A DNA stretch of 6,492 bases from the NCBI GenBank assembly GCA_903870305.1, contig CAIQCM010000052.1, positions 1 through 6,492 on the forward strand, given 5' to 3'. This document shows positions 1 through 5,073 of this stretch, piece after piece. Position 1 is the first letter of the stretch. Every line of letters begins with the position of its first letter. Made by a program: the position numbers and the translations under genes. This stretch comes from an uncultured bacterium (GTDB lineage Bacteria > Patescibacteriota > Patescibacteriia > CAIQCM01). The notes below the pieces were generated by a model. The model was not told the origin of the DNA. It saw only the letters and a list, made by a program, of their open reading frames with translations, and searched no databases.

Positions 1-897
1 GGCCGGACAGCAGGAAGTAAACATCGGCAGATTTTTATTCTCTTTGATCCGCTCGACCAGTTCGGCGGCCTCGACAATGGTCGTAATGTCGGCGCCCATA
101 TTCACGTCGAAGACGTGGTCAAAACCCAATTTGCGGAAGGCGGTGTAAGCGCGCCCGGTCATGTCGGTGCCGACGGGCAAGCCGAATTCTTCACCGATCG
201 AGGCATGCACCGATGGCGCCATTTGCGCGATCACGATCTTGTCTTTGTCGGATAGCGCTTTTTCAACGTCTTCAATCTGGTTCTGCTCGCGCGCCGAACC
301 GACCGGACAATGGACGGTGCATTGTCCGCAATAGATGCAGTCGATCTCGGGTTTGCGCGTCCAGGTGGCGTGCGTTTGAATATTCTTCCCGCGAAGTTCT
401 AAAAACCCAATACCGATCTTGTCGCAAATTTCAACGCATTTATTGCAAGCGATGCAAAGTTGTGGATCCAAGAGAGCCGCCTTGCTCATCATGTGCAGCT
501 TTTCTTGTATCTCCGGCCGCCAATACTTCACCGTCGAAACGCCGTATTTGCCAATGTCTTCGGCTACGCGGCAATAAGTTCCCTTTTTACAGCGCGGACA
601 GTTCTTTTGATGTCCGGCAAGCAAAAGCTCGAGATTTTTTAAACGCAGTTCTTTTACCTTTGGCGTATCGGTGAGGATGGCGGTCCCCTCTTCGGCTTTG
701 ATCGAACATGACGTTACCACGCGGCCCGTCTTAACATCTTCGACAAGGCAGGTACGGCAACTGGAGCCGATCGGCAGATCCTCGTGATAGCAAAAATGCG
801 GAATGTCGATCTCGTTATTTATCGCCGTTTGCAAAATACTTTCGCCTTCGAGCGCGGTATATTCTTTTCCATTGATAATTACTTTGACGTTTTTCAT
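1..897 (-). CDS. hydA: [FeFe]-hydrogenase catalytic subunit (HydA/HndD type), N-terminal 299 residues, cut by window edge
   Basis: The catalytic subunit of a group A [FeFe]-hydrogenase, reducing protons to H2 (or the reverse) in the cytoplasm. The frame is open from an ATG at 897 to position 1. Cluster ligands appear in the order seen in clostridial CpI: a plant-type [2Fe-2S] domain (C36, C47, C50, C64); a His-Cys3 [4Fe-4S] site (H96, C100, C103, C109); and two ferredoxin [4Fe-4S] clusters (C148/C151/C154 with C197; C187/C190/C193 with C158). The H-cluster domain then begins with APSV (227-230) and ends at the window edge in TSCCPA (294-299). C296 matches the proton-transfer cysteine and C297 the ligand of the [4Fe-4S] part of the H-cluster. 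E276, E279 and R283 lie at the CpI spacing for the proton pathway. Motifs L2 and L3 are outside the window. The ATG overlaps the stop of the upstream NuoF-like gene (ATGA), implying translational coupling and an NAD(P)H-linked enzyme. H231 replaces the usual arginine after APSV. The family call is secure; the physiological electron donor is inferred. Confidence 0.96.
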   Translation of the reverse strand, partial: MKNVKVIINGKEYTALEGESILQTAINNEIDIPHFCYHEDLPIGSSCRTCLVEDVKTGRVVTSCSIKAEEGTAILTDTPKVKELRLKNLELLLAGHQKNCPRCKKGTYCRVAEDIGKYGVSTVKYWRPEIQEKLHMMSKAALLDPQLCIACNKCVEICDKIGIGFLELRGKNIQTHATWTRKPEIDCIYCGQCTVHCPVGSAREQNQIEDVEKALSDKDKIVIAQMAPSVHASIGEEFGLPVGTDMTGRAYTAFRKLGFDHVFDVNMGADITTIVEAAELVERIKENKNLPMFTSCCPA

Positions 898-1898
898 GAC
901 AATTTTAAAACATTGGAATAATACGAGCGGATCGGTTCCATGACCGATCGACCCAGCGCGCAGAACGAAGTTATCTCCATCGTTTCCAATACCTCGAACA
1001 TCTTCGGCCAAGGAATCTCGCGGCTCGCTTTGACCATTTCATAAAGCTGATACGTGCCGGCGCGGCAGGGCGTGCATTTGCCGCAGCTTTCTTTTTGATA
1101 GAACTCGAGCCAGCGCAAAAGCAATTTTCGCGGGTCGGTTTTTTTCTTGTCAAAAACCTCAATCGCACCCGCGCCGGTGGCGAGCTTTCCTTTGATCTGG
1201 TCTTGGTCGCAAACCGTGCCCGAAGCGCCGCCGCCTATTTGGACGAAGAAATCGAACTTAGGATAATTGTCGGTGTCTTTGAGGATCTTTTCAATATCCC
1301 AGTCATCCGGCAGATGATGGACGCTTTTTCGTCCTTTGGGGCCGGTGATGCAATAAAAACGCTTTTTCTTATAACTGCCATCTTCGACGCAGGCGACATT
1401 GTAGAGCGTTTCAACATTATTGATGAGCGTCGGATTGGCATATAGTCCGGACATTGAAGGGTATGGCGGTTTTGAACGCGGTTCGGTTCGCTTACCTTCA
1501 ATCGCGTTAAGGAGCGCCGTTTCTTCGCCGCCGATATAGCTTGGATCTTCGACGAATATCTTGATGTTGTAGCCCTTGTCGGTGAGCGGTTTAATAGCCG
1601 CCTCCAGTTTTTTACCGACCTCGCGGTAATAGTTTTTGTTCAAATTAAAATACGCGTCCTTGGCGTGCAGATGATCGAGCGCCAAGACAACGCCCTTGAG
1701 CAAAGCGTCGGTGTGATTCTTTAAAATAAAAATATCCTTGAACAGGCCGGTCTCGCCTTCGCTCGCGTTAACAACGACATATTTCTTCTCGCCCGGCGCC
1801 GCGGCAACCTCGCGCCATTTTTTGGCCGTCAAATACCCGGCTCCGCCGCGACCGGTGAGTCCGGCTTTTTCGATCTTATCCGCTATATCGTTGCCCAC
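894..1898 (-). CDS. Short NuoF/HydB-like NAD(P)H-binding flavoprotein subunit of the hydrogenase
   Basis: A 334-residue diaphorase subunit of the NuoF/HydB/HndC family, expected to oxidise NAD(P)H through FMN and a [4Fe-4S] cluster and pass electrons to HydA. Visible motifs are the FMN-binding glycine loop GRGGAGY (16-22), NASEGE (44-49), the GGEETALLNAIEGKR segment (123-137), and the C-terminal cluster ligands C272, C275 and C278 in SCGKCTPCRAG with C313 in SFCALG. The start is GTG at 1898, because an in-frame TGA lies two codons upstream; an ATG at 1900 is out of frame. No Shine-Dalgarno sequence is evident. Complex I NuoF has roughly 50-60 residues before the glycine loop and bifurcating HydB has an extra thioredoxin-like [2Fe-2S] domain; here only 15 residues precede it. 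HydB's C-terminal ferredoxin domain is also missing. Because the truncation leaves the FMN and cluster motifs intact, I read it as a compact family rather than a pseudogene. It overlaps hydA by 4 nt. No nuoE-like gene lies upstream in this window. Confidence 0.93.
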   Translation of the reverse strand: MGNDIADKIEKAGLTGRGGAGYLTAKKWREVAAAPGEKKYVVVNASEGETGLFKDIFILKNHTDALLKGVVLALDHLHAKDAYFNLNKNYYREVGKKLEAAIKPLTDKGYNIKIFVEDPSYIGGEETALLNAIEGKRTEPRSKPPYPSMSGLYANPTLINNVETLYNVACVEDGSYKKKRFYCITGPKGRKSVHHLPDDWDIEKILKDTDNYPKFDFFVQIGGGASGTVCDQDQIKGKLATGAGAIEVFDKKKTDPRKLLLRWLEFYQKESCGKCTPCRAGTYQLYEMVKASREIPWPKMFEVLETMEITSFCALGRSVMEPIRSYYSNVLKLS

Positions 1899-1950
1899 AT
1901 TTCAGCTGTTAGCTTAAGCCGCCATTTTACCACGTACCCGCGGTCTTGGG

Positions 1951-1992
1951 TATTATGCCTTACAATATTTTATGGTTTGATGTAGCATAATA
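1951..1992. promoter_or_regulatory. 8-bp inverted repeat in the divergent hydrogenase/cold-shock intergenic region
   Basis: TATTATGC at 1951-1958 is mirrored exactly by GCATAATA at 1985-1992, with a 26-nt AT-rich spacer. The repeat lies 53 nt upstream of the GTG start of the nuoF-like gene in the 181-nt gap separating it from the divergent cold-shock gene. The arms are about three helical turns apart, which would suit a dimeric or looping regulator of the hydrogenase operon. Both arms also resemble -10 boxes, so they may simply be promoter sequence. I found no well-spaced -35/-10 pair for the hydrogenase operon. The role is inference. Confidence 0.25.
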
Positions 1993-2011
1993 TTTAGCAA
2001 GCGATGCCTTG

Positions 2012-2040
2012 TTGGAAATCCGTCGAAATTTCCCGATAAG
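2012..2040 (+). promoter_or_regulatory. Weak candidate promoter of the cold-shock gene
   Basis: TTGGAA at 2012-2017 and GATAAG at 2035-2040 each match four of six consensus positions for a housekeeping promoter and are 17 nt apart. Transcription would start near 2047, giving a leader of about 33 nt without a Shine-Dalgarno sequence. This is a weak match, chosen mainly for spacing. Confidence 0.25.
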
Positions 2041-2079
2041 GGCTTAGTTTGCGGAAATTATTCGTAAACACACAAACAT

Positions 2080-2280
2080 ATGACAGGAGTAATCAAGCGA
2101 CTTAACGGCGAAAAGGGTTTTGGTTTCATCACCCCGGACGGCGGCGACAAGGATGTCTTTTTCCACAGCTCGAGCTTGGTCGAAGTCACCTTCGCCGATC
2201 TCCATGAAGGCGACAAGGTTACCTTTGAGACCGAACAATCGGAAAAGGGTCCCCGCGCCACCAACGTCAAGAAGGCCTAA
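2080..2280 (+). CDS. Cold-shock protein, CspA family
   Basis: A 66-residue single cold-shock domain (OB fold) that binds single-stranded RNA or DNA and probably acts as an RNA chaperone in the cytoplasm. RNP1 is visible as KGFGFI (12-17) and RNP2 as VFFHS (26-30), with F14, F16, F27, F28 and H29 forming the expected nucleic-acid-binding aromatic face. The length is standard and the C-terminus (GPRATNVKKA) is family-typical. The N-terminus is IKRLNGEKGFGF where most Csp proteins have VKWFN, so the first surface tryptophan and phenylalanine are replaced by R and L. I associate this variant with candidate-phylum Csp proteins. The ATG is preceded by ACACACAAACAT with no Shine-Dalgarno sequence. 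It stands alone, divergent from the hydrogenase operon, and ends 16 nt before an intrinsic terminator. Confidence 0.95.
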   Translation: MTGVIKRLNGEKGFGFITPDGGDKDVFFHSSSLVEVTFADLHEGDKVTFETEQSEKGPRATNVKKA

Positions 2281-2295
2281 GAACGCGACCTTAAA

Positions 2296-2336
2296 AAAAC
2301 GATCTCGCCATTCGCGGGATCGTTTTCGTTTTCTAA
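2296..2336 (+). terminator. Intrinsic terminator of the cold-shock gene (possibly bidirectional)
   Basis: The 13-nt arms at 2296-2308 and 2314-2326 (AAAACGATCTCGC against GCGGGATCGTTTT) pair fully, with one G-T wobble and a 5-nt loop. On the plus strand the stem runs into T-rich CGTTTTCG-TTTTC. The A-tract on the left side gives seven Ts on the minus strand, so it may also stop transcripts arriving from the right. Confidence 0.85.
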
Positions 2337-2340
2337 CCAC

Positions 2341-2369
2341 AAAAAAACGAAGGGGGTGTCCCCTTCGTT
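2341..2369 (-). terminator. Intrinsic terminator of the minus-strand lipoprotein gene
   Basis: The 10-bp arms at 2346-2355 and 2360-2369 (AACGAAGGGG against CCCCTTCGTT) pair perfectly around a 4-nt loop. Read on the minus strand, the stem is followed by a run of seven Ts (2347-2341). It lies 32 nt past the TAA of the lipoprotein gene and back-to-back with the cold-shock terminator, insulating the two convergent genes. Confidence 0.88.
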
Positions 2370-2400
2370 GTGTAATGATCTTGTTTAAGAACGTCCGTTC

Positions 2401-2856
2401 TTATTGGACCAGATCAGCTATGTAGTCGCCTCCGCTACAACAATTATCGAAATATCCTTGTGCTTCAGAAGCGGTTACGAAGGATCCGGAAATATGGTAT
2501 TCATCCGTCGGGAAGCTGGTACCGTCGGCTCCTCCACCGTGTGTGAAATAGAATGCGCCGTTTTTAATGGGAATACTGTCGTAGCGATAATGATCATCCG
2601 AGAAGCTGACTTGAAGCGCTCCGGGATTAGTGTCGTCGGCCACGACATCGAAACCGTATTTACCCAGCTGGCTAATGTCGTTGTCACCTGTGACCGCCGT
2701 CGCTGAATAGTGCCCCATATCTGGGACAATGCCTGTTTCCGTTGGTTTGGGATATTGCGCGGGAACACCGAAAATTGCATCACATCCAACGCAAAATACC
2801 GCAAACATTACTGCAAAAACTGGCATAACAGGAAACAAAACTTGTCGTATTTTCAT
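2401..2856 (-). CDS. Small predicted lipoprotein, function unknown
   Basis: A 151-residue exported protein of unknown function. A hydrophobic N-terminal segment (about 6-24) ends in CVGC followed by D26, a plausible lipobox with C25 as the lipidated residue, although cysteine at -3 is unusual. The mature part is hydrophilic and rich in G, D, S and Y, has no enzyme motif I recognise and ends with an adjacent cysteine pair (NCCSGGD). The ATG at 2856 is chosen because a perfect AGGAGG lies 7 nt upstream; an in-frame ATG at 2877 would put that site inside the gene. It is a single-gene unit, with terminators on both sides and a promoter-like -35 just upstream. A cell-surface role is inferred only from the signal sequence. 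Confidence 0.8.
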   Translation of the reverse strand: MKIRQVLFPVMPVFAVMFAVFCVGCDAIFGVPAQYPKPTETGIVPDMGHYSATAVTGDNDISQLGKYGFDVVADDTNPGALQVSFSDDHYRYDSIPIKNGAFYFTHGGGADGTSFPTDEYHISGSFVTASEAQGYFDNCCSGGDYIADLVQ

Positions 2857-2863
2857 TGAACAA

Positions 2864-2869
2864 CCTCCT
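2864..2869 (-). promoter_or_regulatory. Shine-Dalgarno sequence that sets the lipoprotein start
   Basis: On the minus strand AGGAGG is followed by a 7-nt spacer and then the ATG at 2856-2854. It is the strongest ribosome-binding site in the window and decides the shorter of two possible starts. Confidence 0.85.
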
Positions 2870-2875
2870 GCTCGC

Positions 2876-2904
2876 ATCCTTGTCCTTTATCCCCTTTTTG
2901 TCAA
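2876..2904 (-). promoter_or_regulatory. Candidate promoter of the lipoprotein gene
   Basis: A perfect TTGACA -35 box (minus strand, 2904-2899) is followed after 17 nt by AAGGAT (2881-2876), a poor -10 that keeps only the second A and the final AT. It sits just downstream of the exporter's terminator. The predicted start of transcription would fall at the Shine-Dalgarno sequence, giving an unusually short leader, so the -10 assignment is doubtful. Confidence 0.4.
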
Positions 2905-2923
2905 TCGGTTATGCATCTAATTC

Positions 2924-2953
2924 AAAAACCCCGCTGTCATTTGACAGCGGGGT
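2924..2953 (-). terminator. Intrinsic terminator of the ABC exporter gene
   Basis: A perfect 12-bp palindrome, ACCCCGCTGTCA at 2928-2939 against TGACAGCGGGGT at 2942-2953. Read on the minus strand, it is followed by TTTTT (2928-2924). It lies 11 nt past the exporter's stop codon and separates it from the lipoprotein gene downstream. Confidence 0.93.
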
Positions 2954-2964
2954 GCGTGGCTCTT

Positions 2965-4761
2965 TCAGTTTATTGAAGCGACGTTTTCGTTTTGATGTTC
3001 AACATACTGCGCCCAAAGCCCCCGGAAGGACAGGCAGGTTTTGAGCAATTCAGCGACGGTTCCCGTGGCGATGATCATTCCGTCTTCAAAGAAACAAACC
3101 CGATCAAAGAGTGGTAACAGATGCAAGCGATGAACCGACGAGACAATCGTCTTGCCTTTGAACCCGTCGAAGATGTTCTTGTACACCAGCATTTCATTGG
3201 TCGTATCCAAACTGCTGGTCGGTTCGTCGAGAAGGACGATCTCTTTGTCGTCGCTCGCTAGCAAGCCGCGCGATAACGCCAACCGTTGCTGCTGGCCGCC
3301 GCTCAAATTAACGCCTTTTTCCTTGATCGACGATTCAAGCCCCTTTGGCAATGCCGCGGCGGTTTCCGTGAAACAAGCCATGTCGGTGAAGCGTTCGATC
3401 GTTTTGGCGTCATGGTCGGCCCCCAATGTGATATTCTCGCGAATGGTCGTGGCGAATATCTCCGGATTTTGCGGCACGAGCGCGATCGCCCGAGCGATTC
3501 CGTCAAAACCTTCACGGATAGGCACGCCATCGACCGTCAGACGCATGTTTTCAGGATGGAACAAGGCACGAATTACCTTAAGAAGCGTTGTTTTGCCGCT
3601 GCCGCTTTTGCCGACAAAGGCGACGCGCTCACCTCTCGCGAGAGTAAGCGAGACCCCGCAAAGCTGTTGCTGTGCCTTCGCCTCGCTTCCTTCATAAGAG
3701 AAATCCAAACCTTCTATCTCCAAACGTTTCCACCCTGCTGGCAAGACGTGGTTGGTGAAAAGCTCCGGCCGAAAATCATTGGCCAGCAGTTCGGCGTTCG
3801 CAATGCGCGTCCTTCGTTTAACGATATCGCCGTAAATATCGGCGAACCGATAGAACAATTCCCTGATGTTGCGTAGATAGCCGATCACCAGAAAAACAGT
3901 ACCGACCAGCACGCCTTGCGCCGTACCCATGCGCTGCCATAGATACACTGCCAGCGTGACAACGACCATGGCCGAACTGCACATGCTGACCAAAAACCAT
4001 TTTGTCTCGCTGATTCGGTTGTTCGACTTGGTGAGCGCGAAAGGCTTTTCAACGCTCGCCATGATCGCGTTAAAGACCAGCCGCTCGACGCGCAAAATGA
4101 TCACCGTTGCAATATTGCTCACCGCGTCAAAGACGCGTTCGCTTATCTTGTTCTCCGAACGGCTCAACTCGGCATACTGCGCGATCAAGACGCGGTCGAA
4201 GCGCACGATGATCCAAACGGCAATGGCAGTGATCGCGGAAACGACGAGCGCTGACGGCGGACTGAGGTACGCGAGCACCGCGAAGCTCCCCACATAGGAT
4301 ACCAGCGAATAGATGATCTGGAAGGTCGCCTCGGAGAACAGGTACAACGAGTTCGCACCTTTCTCGATCTTGTCGATCGTGTCTCCCGAATGGTGTTCGA
4401 CGTGCCAGCCCAAGGGCAAGGTCATGACTCCTTGAAGCAGATAACGGCGGTAATTGGCGCGAACGATGAAAGCGTTGTCGTTTTCCATTTGTCGCGCCGG
4501 CTTGTGGATCATCCAGAAAACGAACGAGCTCGCAAGCGTGAGCGCCAGAAGACCGAAGAGCGTCCCGATGCTGTCTTTGGTCACGCCTTCCTTCTGGATG
4601 ACGACCATGATCTTGGCCCAAATGAGCGACGGGAAGAACAATTCGAAGATGCCGCAGGCGACGAACATCGACCAGAAACAGGCGACGTTGCGCCGGTTCC
4701 CTTCCGAGAAACGCCATGTTTTTGCGAACAAATACGCCAAATGGTTTTGTTTCTTTTCCAT
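2965..4761 (-). CDS. Half-size ABC exporter (fused membrane and ATPase domains)
   Basis: A 598-residue exporter subunit, expected to work as a dimer in the cytoplasmic membrane and pump a substrate (lipid, peptide or drug; not determinable here) outward at the cost of ATP. The membrane domain (about 1-320) has roughly six hydrophobic segments near 27-50, 68-86, 148-166, 170-187, 257-275 and 283-297. The ATPase domain is complete: A-loop Y356, Walker A GKSGSGKT (384-391), Q-loop Q431, signature LSGGQ (486-490), Walker B IVLLDE (508-513), D-loop SLD (517-519) and H-loop H544, so it should be active. The segment HHSGDTIDKIEKG (123-135) recalls exporters I associate with candidate-phylum genomes. 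The ATG at 4761 has AGGAG 7 nt upstream (4773-4769). No partner gene adjoins it. A terminator-like hairpin in its leader suggests control by attenuation, and its own terminator follows the stop. Confidence 0.95.
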   Translation of the reverse strand: MEKKQNHLAYLFAKTWRFSEGNRRNVACFWSMFVACGIFELFFPSLIWAKIMVVIQKEGVTKDSIGTLFGLLALTLASSFVFWMIHKPARQMENDNAFIVRANYRRYLLQGVMTLPLGWHVEHHSGDTIDKIEKGANSLYLFSEATFQIIYSLVSYVGSFAVLAYLSPPSALVVSAITAIAVWIIVRFDRVLIAQYAELSRSENKISERVFDAVSNIATVIILRVERLVFNAIMASVEKPFALTKSNNRISETKWFLVSMCSSAMVVVTLAVYLWQRMGTAQGVLVGTVFLVIGYLRNIRELFYRFADIYGDIVKRRTRIANAELLANDFRPELFTNHVLPAGWKRLEIEGLDFSYEGSEAKAQQQLCGVSLTLARGERVAFVGKSGSGKTTLLKVIRALFHPENMRLTVDGVPIREGFDGIARAIALVPQNPEIFATTIRENITLGADHDAKTIERFTDMACFTETAAALPKGLESSIKEKGVNLSGGQQQRLALSRGLLASDDKEIVLLDEPTSSLDTTNEMLVYKNIFDGFKGKTIVSSVHRLHLLPLFDRVCFFEDGMIIATGTVAELLKTCLSFRGLWAQYVEHQNENVASIN

Positions 4762-4797
4762 CTTGCTTCTCCTGAAATTGAGTTGTAAAGAACGAAA

Positions 4798-4820
4798 AAC
4801 GCCGCGTTTAGCGCGGCGTT
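4798..4820 (-). terminator. Intrinsic terminator just before the ABC exporter start (attenuator or sRNA end)
   Basis: The 9-bp GC-rich arms AACGCCGCG (4798-4806) and CGCGGCGTT (4812-4820) pair perfectly around a 5-nt loop. Read on the minus strand, the stem ends in TTTTTCGTTC, a good intrinsic terminator. Only 24 nt separate it from the exporter's Shine-Dalgarno sequence, so a transcript from upstream must read through it to express the exporter. It may instead end the transcript of the 5074-6141 gene or of a small RNA. Confidence 0.85.
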
Positions 4821-4841
4821 CAATGTATTCAAAAGCTTAGC

Positions 4842-4973
4842 TTAAATACATATAACACTGCGCAACTCTGCCGTTTTAACGCCGGAAGACCAAATGTTCG
4901 AAACAACGGCGGAAAAGGTATATCCTTCCCGGCCGCAAATTTCGAAATTAAATTTAGTGCGCAGATTTCTCAT
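4842..4973 (-). CDS. Doubtful 43-codon ORF in the exporter leader
   Basis: An ATG at 4973 opens a 43-residue frame ending in TAA at 4842-4844. The peptide begins MRNLRTKFNF and ends ELRSVICI; it has no signal sequence, membrane segment or motif I know. There is no Shine-Dalgarno sequence, but the ATG lies about 3 nt after the predicted transcription start, so translation could be leaderless. Its stop codon falls within the hairpin just before the terminator, as in leader-peptide attenuation. It may well be a chance frame across a structured RNA. Confidence 0.15.
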   Translation of the reverse strand: MRNLRTKFNFEICGREGYTFSAVVSNIWSSGVKTAELRSVICI

Positions 4974-4982
4974 AATGAAGGC

Positions 4983-5011
4983 ACGTTAGCATGTAATTGG
5001 AGAATCGTCAA
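4983..5011 (-). promoter_or_regulatory. Candidate promoter for the exporter leader
   Basis: Minus-strand TTGACG (5011-5006) and TAACGT (4988-4983) are 17 nt apart, and TG at the extended -10 position (TGCTAACGT) strengthens the match. Transcription would begin near 4976. Two copies of GGCATA with a 10-bp period (5038-5033 and 5028-5023) lie just upstream of the -35 and could be an activator site. Confidence 0.5.
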
Positions 5012-5045
5012 TAACGTCCGCGTATGCCCGGATATGCCACGGCAA

Positions 5046-5066
5046 AATGAGGGGGCACGTTCCCTT
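5046..5066 (-). terminator. Weak terminator-like hairpin after the 355-residue protein gene
   Basis: Within about 30 nt after the TAG, the minus strand reads GAAGGG, AACGTGCC, CCCTC, then ATTTTG. This gives a stem of only four or five pairs with one bulge and a short T-run. It could end the upstream transcript but is far weaker than the other terminators in the window. Confidence 0.25.
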
Positions 5067-5073
5067 CGTTTAT

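Larger units (their letters stand above)
4798..4976 (-). ncRNA. Candidate structured leader RNA or small RNA upstream of the ABC exporter
   Basis: Read on the minus strand from a promoter-like sequence, this stretch holds nested complementary segments. A 7-bp pairing, CTGCGCA (4964-4958) with TGCGCAG (4864-4858), encloses 93 nt. Inside is a hairpin at 4936-4909 (GCGG with CCGC, then GGAAGG with CCTTTT by standard and G-T pairs, loop ATATA). Next is a hairpin at 4851-4823 (ATGTATT with AATACAT, and inner AAGC with GCTT). The intrinsic terminator at 4820-4798 follows. This is the layout of a transcription-attenuating leader or of a free-standing sRNA. I do not recognise a known riboswitch, SRP RNA or 6S RNA in it. 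The structure is seen by eye only; function is inference. Confidence 0.35.

Noticed and set aside
213..674. Plus-strand open frame of 153 codons inside hydA
   Set aside because: It is antisense to a region where every iron-sulfur ligand of the hydrogenase is in place; its own translation is rich in R, C and S and has no motif.
1905..1916. TTAAGCTAA shared by the leaders of the nuoF-like gene and the ABC exporter
   Set aside because: It is only a 9-nt match, part of a self-complementary AGCT context in both places, and at different distances from the starts; probably chance.
1899..2079. Missing N-terminus of the NuoF-like protein hidden by a frameshift upstream
   Set aside because: An in-frame stop lies two codons upstream, and the AT-rich sequence beyond shows no NuoF-like residues when read in the other frames by eye.
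2857..2877. Seven-residue upstream extension of the lipoprotein (start at 2877)
   Set aside because: It would place the perfect AGGAGG inside the coding region and put charged and polar residues ahead of a good signal sequence.
3286..3876. Plus-strand open frame of 196 codons opposite the ABC exporter
   Set aside because: It lies opposite the fully conserved ATPase domain and the end of the membrane domain, and has no recognisable domain or ribosome-binding site; a shadow frame.
4127..4717. Minus-strand open frame of 196 codons in another frame of the exporter gene
   Set aside because: It overlaps the membrane domain in an alternate frame, and its R/H/P/L-rich translation is typical of a frame-shifted reading of a GC-rich gene.
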